21,117 nt of DNA from an uncultured Collinsella sp. (GTDB lineage: Bacteria; Actinomycetota; Coriobacteriia; Coriobacteriales; Coriobacteriaceae), in contig CAKTUC010000018.1 of the NCBI GenBank assembly GCA_934617135.1, positions 1 through 21,117 of the forward strand, given 5' to 3'. A program made the position numbers and the translations under genes. The notes under the pieces were generated by a model. That model ran no database searches and was not told where the DNA came from. It saw nothing but the letters and a program-made list of their open reading frames with translations. Below are positions 14,788 to 21,117 of this stretch, one piece after another (within the stretch, counting starts at the first letter, position 1; every line of letters begins with the position of its first letter).

Positions 14788-16251
14788 ATGACGAAGACCA
14801 AGGCACAGCAGATTATGGCGGCAACCGAGGTTCGCGCGGCAGATGACGTCACCGCGGCCATCCAGGACATCGCTGCCGAGTTTGAGCCCTACATCATCAA
14901 GCAGCGCCGGCACTTCCATAAGCACCCGGAGCTGAGCCTTGCCGAGGAGCGCACGACCTCCGACATCGCCAATCAGCTCGACGCCATGAATATCCCCTAC
15001 GAGCGCCCGCTCAAGACCGGCTTGGTGGCAACGCTTCGCGGCACCGCGCCTGATGCCTACCGCGAGGACGGCACGCCGCGTCGCCGCATCCTGCTGCGCG
15101 CCGACATCGACGCCCTTCCCGTCACCGAGCAGACCGGTGAGGAGTTCGCCAGCGTCAACGAGGGCTGCATGCACGCCTGCGGTCACGACTGCCACATCGC
15201 CATGATGCTCGGCACGCTGCAGATCCTGCGCCACATGACTGATGACATTCACGGCGAGATCCGTATCGTATTCCAGCCCAGCGAGGAAAACGGCCAGGGC
15301 GCCAAGCTCATGATCGGCACCGGCGTGCTCGATGGCGTCAACGGCGCCTACGCCGCACACATCTGGAGCGAGGTCGACGCCGGCACCGTGAGCTGCGAGC
15401 CCGGCCCGCGTATGGCAAACACCGACTGGTTCCGCATCGACGTCCGCGGAACCTCGTGCCATGGCGCCATGCCCCAGCGCGGCCACGACGCTGTTATGGT
15501 TACCGCCGAGATCGTCAACGCCCTGCAGACCATCGTCTCGCGCGAGATCAGCCCCTACGAGCCCGCCGTCATCACCGTCGGCGAGCTGCACGGCGGCACG
15601 GCGCGCAACGTTATCGCCGGTACGGCCTACCTTGCCGGTACGGTACGCACCTATGGCGACAAGACGCATGAGGAGATGCCCGAGCTTATGCGCCGCATCG
15701 TGGAGCACACCGCGGCAGCCCTGGGCGCCGAGGCCGAGCTTACCGATTACACCATCGCCAACTACAAGGTCGAAAACGATGCCGCCTCGAGCGAGCGCTG
15801 CCGCCAAGCTGTGCTCAAGTGCTTGGGCCCCGCGGGCGAGGGCCATTACCGCGGCACGCTTTCGGGCGAGGACTTCTCGGAGTACCTGCGTCGCGTGCCA
15901 GGCGTGCTCGCCTTTGTGGGCGCGCGCAATCCCCAGATCGGCGCCACCTATGCCCAGCACTCCTGCTTCTACAAGATCGACGAGAGCGTGCTCGCCAAGG
16001 GTTCCATGGTAGCCGCCCAGTATGCCATCGACTTTTTGGCCGAGCCCACGCAAGAAGAGCTCGACGGCCCCACCATCGCCGCGGTCGCCGAGACCAACCC
16101 CGACCTGGCCGCCAAGCTGCGCTCTGCCAAGGCGACGGCCGCCGAGGCCCGCGACGCCGTGCACGACGCCCGCACTGCCCGCCATGCCGCCATCAAGGGC
16201 ATTCACGATGCCCGCGCCGCCGCTCGCCACGAAGAGAAGCACGACGAGTAA
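14788..16251 (+). CDS. M20D-family amidohydrolase (hippurate / N-acyl-amino-acid hydrolase type)
   Basis: A 487-residue dinuclear metallohydrolase of the M20D group, which removes acyl groups from N-acylated amino acids. Metal and catalytic residues are visible: LRADIDALPV (103-112), HACGHDCH (129-136, Cys131 and His133), FQPSEEN (162-168, catalytic Glu166), His191 in AAHIWSE and His391 in AQHSCFYKIDE. The dimerisation domain contains GTSCHGAMPQRGHDAV (221-236) and GTVRTYGD. About 60 residues after the normal end (about 427-487) form an Ala/Arg/Asp/His-rich tail with repeated HDAR, absent from typical members. The ATG at 14788 has AAGGAG 10 bases upstream. It is the only plus-strand gene of the window. 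The exact substrate (hippurate, indoleacetyl-amino acid or another acyl amino acid) is unknown. Confidence 0.9.
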   Translation: MTKTKAQQIMAATEVRAADDVTAAIQDIAAEFEPYIIKQRRHFHKHPELSLAEERTTSDIANQLDAMNIPYERPLKTGLVATLRGTAPDAYREDGTPRRRILLRADIDALPVTEQTGEEFASVNEGCMHACGHDCHIAMMLGTLQILRHMTDDIHGEIRIVFQPSEENGQGAKLMIGTGVLDGVNGAYAAHIWSEVDAGTVSCEPGPRMANTDWFRIDVRGTSCHGAMPQRGHDAVMVTAEIVNALQTIVSREISPYEPAVITVGELHGGTARNVIAGTAYLAGTVRTYGDKTHEEMPELMRRIVEHTAAALGAEAELTDYTIANYKVENDAASSERCRQAVLKCLGPAGEGHYRGTLSGEDFSEYLRRVPGVLAFVGARNPQIGATYAQHSCFYKIDESVLAKGSMVAAQYAIDFLAEPTQEELDGPTIAAVAETNPDLAAKLRSAKATAAEARDAVHDARTARHAAIKGIHDARAAARHEEKHDE

Positions 16252-16289
16252 TCGTCGCGCATCCACAACCATCTGGCTATAACAAAGTG

Positions 16290-16318
16290 GGGGCGAACGT
16301 TATTCCAGCGTTCGCCCC
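16290..16318. terminator. Probable bidirectional terminator between convergent genes
   Basis: A perfect 10-bp inverted repeat GGGGCGAACG (16290-16299) / CGTTCGCCCC (16309-16318) has a 9-base loop. It lies between the ends of the plus-strand M20 gene (16251) and the minus-strand DUF2752 gene (16357), so it can serve both. The T-tracts are weak on either side. Confidence 0.68.
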
Positions 16319-16356
16319 TACTTATGTTTCGCCAGCATTTTCGAACCCATCCCCCA

Positions 16357-16833
16357 TCACGACAGGTGAGTGCGCAGGAAGGTGAGCCATCGTGGTTGTT
16401 CGAGGTGGATGATATCGGTGGGAACTCCGGCGGGAGCGTGACCGCCAAAGAGCAGGCCCGCGTCTGCCGGGTTGATAAGGCGCACGATCCAAACGACGAC
16501 GACCAGCACGCACAGGACTGCGATTGCGATATCGATGCCGTGCTTTGCCTTGCCCGACGTCGTCTCATCGCGCACAAATGCAAGCACAAACGCAAGCGGC
16601 ACCACCCAAAACAGCGGATGGTAGGCAATTGCCGCCGCAAAGTCGAGTCGCAGCGCCGCCAGCCAGGCCCTCGTCATACCACATCCCGGACAGGGAATGC
16701 CCGTCATCAGGCGAAAGACGCAGCCGATGTCGAGCAGGTAGAGCGCAAGCCAGGCGATTAAGAGGACGCCGATGCAAGAAAAGGCGCGGCGAATAAGCTC
16801 CGCCGCGCCCTTATGTTCCCGAGGGTTGCTCAC
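16357..16833 (-). CDS. DUF2752-family membrane protein
   Basis: A 158-residue membrane protein with the DUF2752 signature PCPGCGMTRAWLA (47-59), which has the CPxCGxTRA core. Hydrophobic segments lie at about 17-40, 68-87 and 100-120. The two cysteines (48 and 51) may bind metal or form a disulphide; the function of the family is not known. The start is GTG, with AAGG 5 bases upstream. It begins 13 bases after the stop of the zinc-ribbon DUF4234-like gene, so the two probably form an operon. The last 40 residues are not hydrophobic and look unrelated to any motif I know. Confidence 0.82.
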   Translation of the reverse strand: MSNPREHKGAAELIRRAFSCIGVLLIAWLALYLLDIGCVFRLMTGIPCPGCGMTRAWLAALRLDFAAAIAYHPLFWVVPLAFVLAFVRDETTSGKAKHGIDIAIAVLCVLVVVVWIVRLINPADAGLLFGGHAPAGVPTDIIHLEQPRWLTFLRTHLS

Positions 16834-16846
16834 GATGCCTTAATCG

Positions 16847-17515
16847 TTAGGCACGCACGCCGAGACGGGTGTTGTAGACCGTAGCCATGGCGTTGGTGTT
16901 CTTGATGATGATATTCATGGCAAAGATGGGACCAAGGCCGCACAGGAGCGCACCGACAATCTGCCACATAAGAATGGTGGTGCCGTTCTCCTGGAACACC
17001 AGGCCATAGCGAGGAGCGTTGGCCTGCAGGCGGTTACCGATCTTATAGTACCAGTAGAGGGCATAGAAACCGCAGGTCACAAACGACAGCAAGATGAATG
17101 CGGCAATGCCCGGCGTGGAATCGCCATCCTCCTGGCACATGGTATTGATGTCGCGAGCCAGGCAGTAGAGGAAGTAATACGAATAGATGCCGCAGGTCAC
17201 GATAGAAAGCAGGAGCCAGCCAATCAAGCTACGGTCGCTCTTTACAGGCCCATAGCCCATCGGAGCTGCAGCAGGCTGCTGGGCGTACTGACCGGTGTAC
17301 TGCTGCTGATTCGCGTACTGCTGGGGCTGCGGCTGAGGCTGAACGGCCTGAACCGGAGTGGGCTGAATCTGCGTGGGCTGAGGCGCGGGCTGCGGCTGAG
17401 GAGCCGGCTGGGGCGCAGGCTGAGGAGCAGCAGGGGCGGCACCGATAGGAGATCCGCAAACCGGGCAGAACTTGGCATCGTCCGAAAGGGGCGATCCGCA
17501 ACTAGGACAAAACAT
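16847..17515 (-). CDS. Zinc-ribbon membrane protein with DUF4234-like domain
   Basis: A 222-residue protein in three parts. Residues 1-24 form a zinc ribbon with C3-x2-C6 and C17-x2-C20. Residues 25-88 are a Pro/Gln/Ala-rich low-complexity linker. Residues 97-212 are a membrane domain. That domain holds an internal duplication: LLLSIVTCGIYSYYFLYCLA (101-120) and ILLSFVTCGFYALYWYYKIG (141-160). This is the TCGxY pattern of DUF4234. A third hydrophobic segment lies near 183-205. The ATG at 17515 has AAGGAGAGG upstream, and a hairpin lies just before it. It is co-oriented with DUF2752 downstream. No function is known for this family, so none is given. Confidence 0.83.
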   Translation of the reverse strand: MFCPSCGSPLSDDAKFCPVCGSPIGAAPAAPQPAPQPAPQPQPAPQPTQIQPTPVQAVQPQPQPQQYANQQQYTGQYAQQPAAAPMGYGPVKSDRSLIGWLLLSIVTCGIYSYYFLYCLARDINTMCQEDGDSTPGIAAFILLSFVTCGFYALYWYYKIGNRLQANAPRYGLVFQENGTTILMWQIVGALLCGLGPIFAMNIIIKNTNAMATVYNTRLGVRA

Positions 17516-17531
17516 AAGCCTCTCCTTTTCC

Positions 17532-17549
17532 CAAGGCGTTACACGCCTT
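17532..17549 (-). promoter_or_regulatory. Leader hairpin just upstream of the zinc-ribbon gene
   Basis: A 7-bp stem AAGGCGT (17533-17539) / ACGCCTT (17543-17549) with a 3-base loop ends a few bases before the AAGGAGAGG ribosome site. It has no T-run, so it is not a terminator. It could affect translation or RNA stability. A perfect 12-bp palindrome TGTTGCGCAACA (17591-17602) lies further upstream and may be an operator. Confidence 0.35.
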
Positions 17550-17664
17550 CAAACCTTACACGTCTATGCTCTCAACAATAGCCGCGACGTTGTTGCGCAA
17601 CATTGACCAATTTCCGAGAAATTATTCTGCAACCGTTTTCCCAGGCATTTTCTTGCTTTCGCAG

Positions 17665-17702
17665 TAGAAAAAGGCACCCCGGGCTCAGTTGCCCAGGGCG
17701 CC
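17665..17702 (-). terminator. Terminator after the DUF4013-like gene
   Basis: On the minus strand GGCGCCCTGGGC pairs with GCCCGGGGTGCC (two G-U wobble pairs) around a 6-base loop and is followed by TTTTT. It begins 9 bases after the stop codon, so the DUF4013-like gene ends its own transcript and the next gene (17515) needs its own promoter. Confidence 0.86.
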
Positions 17703-17710
17703 TCGACCGA

Positions 17711-19045
17711 CTATTCGGTTTGATTGTTTTCGGCAGCAGGATTATCGCCCGACTCATCCGCCGGCGTGGCAACGGCATTCCAATCGGGTTCTGCAGGCGT
17801 CGCCTCGGGCGCGGGGGCCGGTGCCGGGGCAGACGACGGCGCGGGCGACGTTGCAGGCTCGGGCACAGGTGCCGGCTCAGGCGCAGACTCGGGCACGGGC
17901 TCGGGCTCGGGCGCAGGTGCCGGCGAAGCATCCGGAGCGCTGTAACCCGAAGGAGCGGACTTCTTCTCAAACGGCAACACAAAAGTCAGGACGTCATCCT
18001 TGTCCTCGTCGGCCCACTCGCTTGCATAACGCGCAACCCAATAGCCAACGGCACGATGCTTGAGCATGTTGCCAAAAACCGTGAGGAATACCGTGACAAA
18101 CGCCGTCAGCACCAAGAACAATACGAGCGTAATGCCACCGCCGGTAACAAGCGCCTCAATAGCCGTAGGACGGTAGTAGTAGCTATACATACCGACAGAG
18201 GCAATGGTGCCAAAGACGAGCGTCAGGATCCATGTGATAACGTTGGCGACCAGACCCGTCAAAAACTCGGGAAGGAACGATGCGCAGAACAGCTTGGTCT
18301 TATTGTTCTTAAAGGCCGCCCAGACCTTATCGAGCGAAAACGCGCTCTCGACGCGACCGGTCACCGCAAAGTGCATCACGGCGATGTCGGCGAACATAGT
18401 AAAGAAGACACCCAGGACCGCCGTGGCAATCATAGCCAGAACAAACAGGCCCAGCGAGCCAAACAGAGCGGCCTCAAGCGCATAGGAGCCGTAATAAGAG
18501 TACGCACCCGCGGCACCAATTACCACGCTCTCCACCAGCGAAAGCGCTACACCAATAACGGGAATAGCCGCGATAACCTTGAGCACGCTCGAAATAACGC
18601 CCGAAAAGACGCCAAGGCCAAACGACGTGGAACGCATCAACGGACGATCCATGCCGTCATCGACCTTGAGCGACAGGTCGCGACCCCATTCGATGCCAAA
18701 GCCAGAACCGCACGCGCTTGCCACACAGGCAGCCAAAAAGCCGAAGGCAGCCGCGATACCGCCGATAACGGGAATGAAGAGCACGAGCACCGACACGACA
18801 CAGATGAGCGCCGGCAAAAAGGCAATCTGGCACACGCGCTGCAGCACGCCCGGCGTCTTGGTCATGTCTTCAAACGCCTGAGCTACACAGCCCTTGGGCA
18901 CGTTCACGTTAGGCTGAGGAACAAACTGCTGAGGCTGAGGCTGCCCCTGAGGAGCAGAGGTTGCAGCACCGGCATTAGGAGCGCCACACGCGCCACAGAA
19001 CTTGTCGTTATCGCCCATGGGGGCGCCACACTGCGAACAGAACAT
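17711..19045 (-). CDS. Zinc-ribbon membrane protein with DUF4013-like domain and Pro/Ala/Glu tail
   Basis: A 444-residue protein with an N-terminal zinc ribbon (C3-x2-C6 and C17-x2-C20), a short Pro/Gln linker (30-50) and a multi-spanning membrane region (about 72-340). Its hydrophobic stretches are near 75-118, 142-185, 190-228, 255-290 and 300-330. The C-terminal tail (about 365-444) is made of Pro, Ala, Glu and Ser repeats such as APAPEPEPVPESAPEPAP. The membrane region resembles DUF4013. I chose the ATG at 19045 (MFCSQCG) because GAAGGG lies 9 bases upstream and the paralogous gene starts the same way. The frame runs back to 19138 without family support. The function is unknown. The two zinc-ribbon genes are separated by a terminator. 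Confidence 0.78.
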   Translation of the reverse strand: MFCSQCGAPMGDNDKFCGACGAPNAGAATSAPQGQPQPQQFVPQPNVNVPKGCVAQAFEDMTKTPGVLQRVCQIAFLPALICVVSVLVLFIPVIGGIAAAFGFLAACVASACGSGFGIEWGRDLSLKVDDGMDRPLMRSTSFGLGVFSGVISSVLKVIAAIPVIGVALSLVESVVIGAAGAYSYYGSYALEAALFGSLGLFVLAMIATAVLGVFFTMFADIAVMHFAVTGRVESAFSLDKVWAAFKNNKTKLFCASFLPEFLTGLVANVITWILTLVFGTIASVGMYSYYYRPTAIEALVTGGGITLVLFLVLTAFVTVFLTVFGNMLKHRAVGYWVARYASEWADEDKDDVLTFVLPFEKKSAPSGYSAPDASPAPAPEPEPVPESAPEPAPVPEPATSPAPSSAPAPAPAPEATPAEPDWNAVATPADESGDNPAAENNQTE

Positions 19046-19195
19046 CGAAATCATCCCTTCGTATCTAGAGCAAATCACCTGGATCGCAAACGATGTCTTT
19101 GGCAACATTATTGCCCAATGTGGGGACAAATACTCCAAGATGACCGATTTGCAACGCAGGTGGCTTTATTCAATGATTCGAAGCGCGCACCCGGA

Positions 19196-20218
19196 CTAGT
19201 TCGTGCCGCGGAAGCCCTTGCCGACGATCTCGGAGCTGTCGACGATGGTGATGAAGGCGTCGGGGTCAATCTCGCGGGTATAGCGACGCAGCTGCACGGC
19301 CTCACGACGGCTCAGCACGCTCATAATCACCGTGACGCACTTGCCCGAGAAGGCGCCGTAGCCACGGCTGATCGTTGCCGTGCGGTTGAGATGCTTGACG
19401 ATAAACTCCTCGACTTTGCGCGGTTCGGCGCAAATAATCGTACAGACCTTGCGCAGATGAATGCTCTCGATGGCCTTATCGACGACGAGCGTCTTGGCAA
19501 ACAGGCCAAGCACGCAGTACAGGCCGACGCGCGGGCCATACAGAAAAGCGGCGATGGTCACGATGCCGATATCGACCAGCAGCAGGGCGCGGCCAATCTC
19601 GAGCGTGGTGCGGCGCTTGAGGATCATGGCAAGGATGTCGGTGCCGCCCGTCGAGGCGCCGATGTCAAAGACAATAGCGCTGCCCAACGCCGGCAAGATG
19701 ACGGCAAAGCACAGGTCAAGCCACATGTCGCCTGTGAGCGAAACATCGGTGGGAATAAAGAGCTCGAACAACGAAACATAGGCCGAAAGCGCAAACGAGG
19801 CAAAGACGCTCCAAAGGATTGCCTTGCGCTCCAAAAAGATAAAACCAAGGATGACCAGGACCGCGTTGATAATCCACATAAAGACGCCGACGGGCAGAGT
19901 CGGGAACAGCGTGGAAAGAATGACCGACACGCCCGAGGTGCCGCCGAAGGCAAAGTGATTGGGAGTTTTAAAGGCAACGATGGCGAACGCCGTGAGGATC
20001 AGGCCCAAGTTGAGCTCGGCAAAAAAGCGCGGAAAGCCTGGCTCCTGGCTGCGCTTGCGGCCGGCGCGCTCGCCACGTTCGATATCCTCGCGACCGACAA
20101 CGCGCTCCATCGGCACCACCGGAGGACGATGCACCTCCTCGGCGGCACGCGACGCCGCCTCTGCCGCAGCGGCCTCAATCGCCCATGCTTTGCTTTCGGT
20201 CTCGTGTTCGTCGGCCAT
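19196..20218 (-). CDS. YitT-family membrane protein (DUF161 + DUF2179)
   Basis: A 340-residue protein with about five to six membrane helices (about 68-86, 108-130, 133-155, 166-188, 210-245). They carry the repeated glycine motifs GGTSG (92-96) and GASTGGTD (187-194). A soluble DUF2179 domain follows at about 258-336, ending DPDAFITIVDSSEIVGKGF. This is the YitT layout; the role of the family is not firmly known. About 65 residues at the N-terminus are charged and Ala-rich, longer than in most YitT proteins. The ATG at 20218 has GAGGGG 9 bases upstream. No terminator could be recognised downstream in 19046-19195. A promoter for this gene lies at 20262-20289. Confidence 0.9.
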   Translation of the reverse strand: MADEHETESKAWAIEAAAAEAASRAAEEVHRPPVVPMERVVGREDIERGERAGRKRSQEPGFPRFFAELNLGLILTAFAIVAFKTPNHFAFGGTSGVSVILSTLFPTLPVGVFMWIINAVLVILGFIFLERKAILWSVFASFALSAYVSLFELFIPTDVSLTGDMWLDLCFAVILPALGSAIVFDIGASTGGTDILAMILKRRTTLEIGRALLLVDIGIVTIAAFLYGPRVGLYCVLGLFAKTLVVDKAIESIHLRKVCTIICAEPRKVEEFIVKHLNRTATISRGYGAFSGKCVTVIMSVLSRREAVQLRRYTREIDPDAFITIVDSSEIVGKGFRGTN

Positions 20219-20261
20219 TACGGCAACCCCTCGTTAACAATTTGGAAACAATGCGCCCATT

Positions 20262-20289
20262 AGGGTAACGCGGAACACGAAGATTGCAA
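20262..20289 (-). promoter_or_regulatory. Promoter of the YitT-family gene
   Basis: On the minus strand TTGCAA (20284-20289) and TACCCT (20262-20267) are 16 bp apart, about 45 bases before the start codon. It lies between the Asp23/DUF2273 terminator and the gene, so the YitT gene probably has its own transcript. Confidence 0.5.
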
Positions 20290-20332
20290 CCCTTAGTTAG
20301 ACGAGCGGCATGGCTGCATCGAGGGCATACAG

Positions 20333-20374
20333 AAAACGACCGACCGCGCTTTTGCTTGCGCGGCCGGCCGTTTG
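20333..20374 (-). terminator. Terminator of the DUF2273-Asp23 operon (with a second hairpin at the stop codon)
   Basis: On the minus strand AAACGGCCGGCCGCGC pairs with GCGCGGTCGGTCGTTT (two G-U pairs) around the loop AAGCAAAA, followed by T. A second, 12-bp hairpin (20391-20402 with 20415-20427, one wobble pair) begins right at the stop codon of the Asp23 gene. The two may act in tandem. Confidence 0.82.
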
Positions 20375-20425
20375 ACGTTTTCGCAGATAAAACCTGCCAA
20401 AACAAACCTGTCCCTTTTTGGTAGG

Positions 20426-20944
20426 TTACTCGTGCTGGCTGGTGCGGTGCTCGTACTCCTCGGGGGTGATGACATCCTCGATGCGCAGGTTGACGCCCGC
20501 CACCTCAAGGCCGGTCATCGCGGCCAGGCGCTCGGTGACACGCGCCTTAACGTCGTCAAAGATCGCAGGCGCATAGGCGCCGTACTCGATGATGACCGAG
20601 ATGTTGACGACCACGCGGTTGTCGTCGGTGACCTCGACCGTCACGCCCTTGGTCAGGTTCTCGGCACCAAACTGCTCCTGCACAAAGTGCATGAGGTTGC
20701 CCTTCATGCCCAACACGTGCGGCACCTCGCGGGTTGCCATGGCGACGATTTTCTCAATCACGCCGTTGGAATAGGTCAGCGAGTCCTCGGACTCGTCCGC
20801 CTCCTCATCGTCCTCGTCCGTCTCGTCTTCAGACTCAACCTCGACGAGCGCCTCATCCTCGAGCGTCGCGTCCTCGGCCTCGACGACGGCCTCGTTCGCC
20901 TCGAGCTCGGTATCGGCCACATCGACCTTCGTATTAAAAGCCAT
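20426..20944 (-). CDS. Asp23/Gls24-family envelope stress protein
   Basis: A 172-residue member of the Asp23/Gls24 (alkaline shock) family, which associates with the cell membrane in Firmicutes and is induced by envelope stress. The family core starts near LTYSNGVIEKIVAMATREVP (56-75) and continues with GVTVEVTDDNRVVVNISVII and VAGVNLRIEDVITPEE near the end. The first 55 residues are highly acidic (ESEDETDEDDEEADESED) and are not usual in the family. The ATG at 20944 has AAGGAGG upstream. It lies 44 bases after the DUF2273 gene, a known companion, which supports the family call. Confidence 0.92.
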   Translation of the reverse strand: MAFNTKVDVADTELEANEAVVEAEDATLEDEALVEVESEDETDEDDEEADESEDSLTYSNGVIEKIVAMATREVPHVLGMKGNLMHFVQEQFGAENLTKGVTVEVTDDNRVVVNISVIIEYGAYAPAIFDDVKARVTERLAAMTGLEVAGVNLRIEDVITPEEYEHRTSQHE

Positions 20945-20988
20945 GGTTCCTCCTTATGCCTGCCGCGGATGCGACAGTCGAATACGTA

Positions 20989-21117
20989 TTAGCGGCCGCT
21001 AAACAGACGGCCGAAGAAGTTGACGATACCGTTTTCGCCGTCGCGAATCTGACCGATCACGGCGCCGATCAGCACAAAGAATGCGATGACGAGCGTGTCC
21101 CACAGGCCCAACGTAAG
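20989..21117 (-). CDS. DUF2273-family small membrane protein (C-terminal end only)
   Basis: The last 42 residues of a gene that continues past the right edge of the window. The protein ends with LTLGLWDTLVIAFFVLIGAV, then IGQIRDGENGIVNFFGRLFSGR and a TAA stop at 20989-20991. A short hydrophobic helix followed by a Gly-rich turn, an Arg-Asp and a final amphipathic stretch is the DUF2273 pattern. These proteins are usually encoded next to Asp23/Gls24 genes and are thought to anchor them to the membrane. The start and upstream partners, possibly AmaP, cannot be seen. Confidence 0.75.
   Translation of the reverse strand, partial: LTLGLWDTLVIAFFVLIGAVIGQIRDGENGIVNFFGRLFSGR

Noticed and set aside
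14620..16272. Extension of the minus-strand amidohydrolase frame to about 1096 residues.
   Set aside because: The extra part is antisense to the M20 gene and unlike any protein. The family N-terminus begins at about 14619.
17277..17432. Repeated GGCTGNGGC-like units that might suggest a CRISPR or tandem repeat array.
   Set aside because: They are degenerate Pro/Gln codons inside the zinc-ribbon gene, with no spacers.
19046..19195. A possible promoter for the DUF4013-like gene in this gap.
   Set aside because: Several TTG and TA-rich hexamers are present, but none combines good spacing with a sensible distance to the ribosome site.
17603..20263. An 886-codon plus-strand frame opposite the DUF4013-like and YitT genes.
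   Set aside because: The product is His/Arg-rich with no domain, and it crosses two terminators and two real genes on the other strand.

Overview
The window looks like chromosome from a high-G+C actinobacterium of the class Coriobacteriia, most like Collinsella. This is inferred from protein character, the base composition (GC-rich genes with AT-rich promoters) and the fused ECF ATPase; no database search was possible. There are no rRNA or tRNA genes, no CRISPR array, no transposase and no phage genes. Nearly all genes lie on the minus strand. The only plus-strand gene is the M20 peptidase at 14788-16251.

From left to right: (1) 1-5150 is an arginine biosynthesis operon, read right to left as argC-argJ-argB-argD. 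It is preceded by two ARG-box-like palindromes spaced exactly as ArgR sites usually are, and it ends at a strong terminator. A further terminator-like hairpin with a T6 tract lies inside the operon between argC and argJ. (2) 5172-9712 is a riboflavin/FMN unit: promoter, FMN riboswitch, ribU (S component), a fused double ATPase ecfA1A2, ecfT, then two paralogous small FMN-binding split-barrel proteins and a terminator. The riboswitch therefore probably controls vitamin uptake and also two likely users of the cofactor. (3) 9780-10381 is a small toxin-antitoxin-like pair behind a perfect 15-bp palindrome. (4) 10449-12702 is groES-groEL with a terminator and a plausible housekeeping promoter; no CIRCE element was seen.

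(5) 12730-12957 is a roughly 228-bp nested palindromic element between groES and the next gene. I cannot assign it to a named family, and it is the most unusual non-coding structure here. (6) 12982-16320 holds a divergent pair of hydrolases: a YtcJ-like amidohydrolase and an M20D N-acyl-amino-acid or hippurate-type peptidase with an odd charged C-terminal tail. (7) 16357-19045 carries three membrane proteins: a DUF2752 protein and two proteins that join an N-terminal zinc ribbon to a membrane domain (DUF4234-like and DUF4013-like) through low-complexity Pro/Gln or Pro/Ala segments. (8) 19196-20289 is a YitT-family membrane protein. (9) 20333-21117 is an Asp23/Gls24 envelope-stress protein preceded by the end of a DUF2273 membrane protein, cut by the window edge.

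Most of the window is ordinary core metabolism. The points most worth following are the riboswitch-controlled transporter-plus-flavoprotein operon, the 228-bp palindrome, the hairpin inside the arg operon, the toxin-antitoxin operator and the zinc-ribbon membrane proteins.
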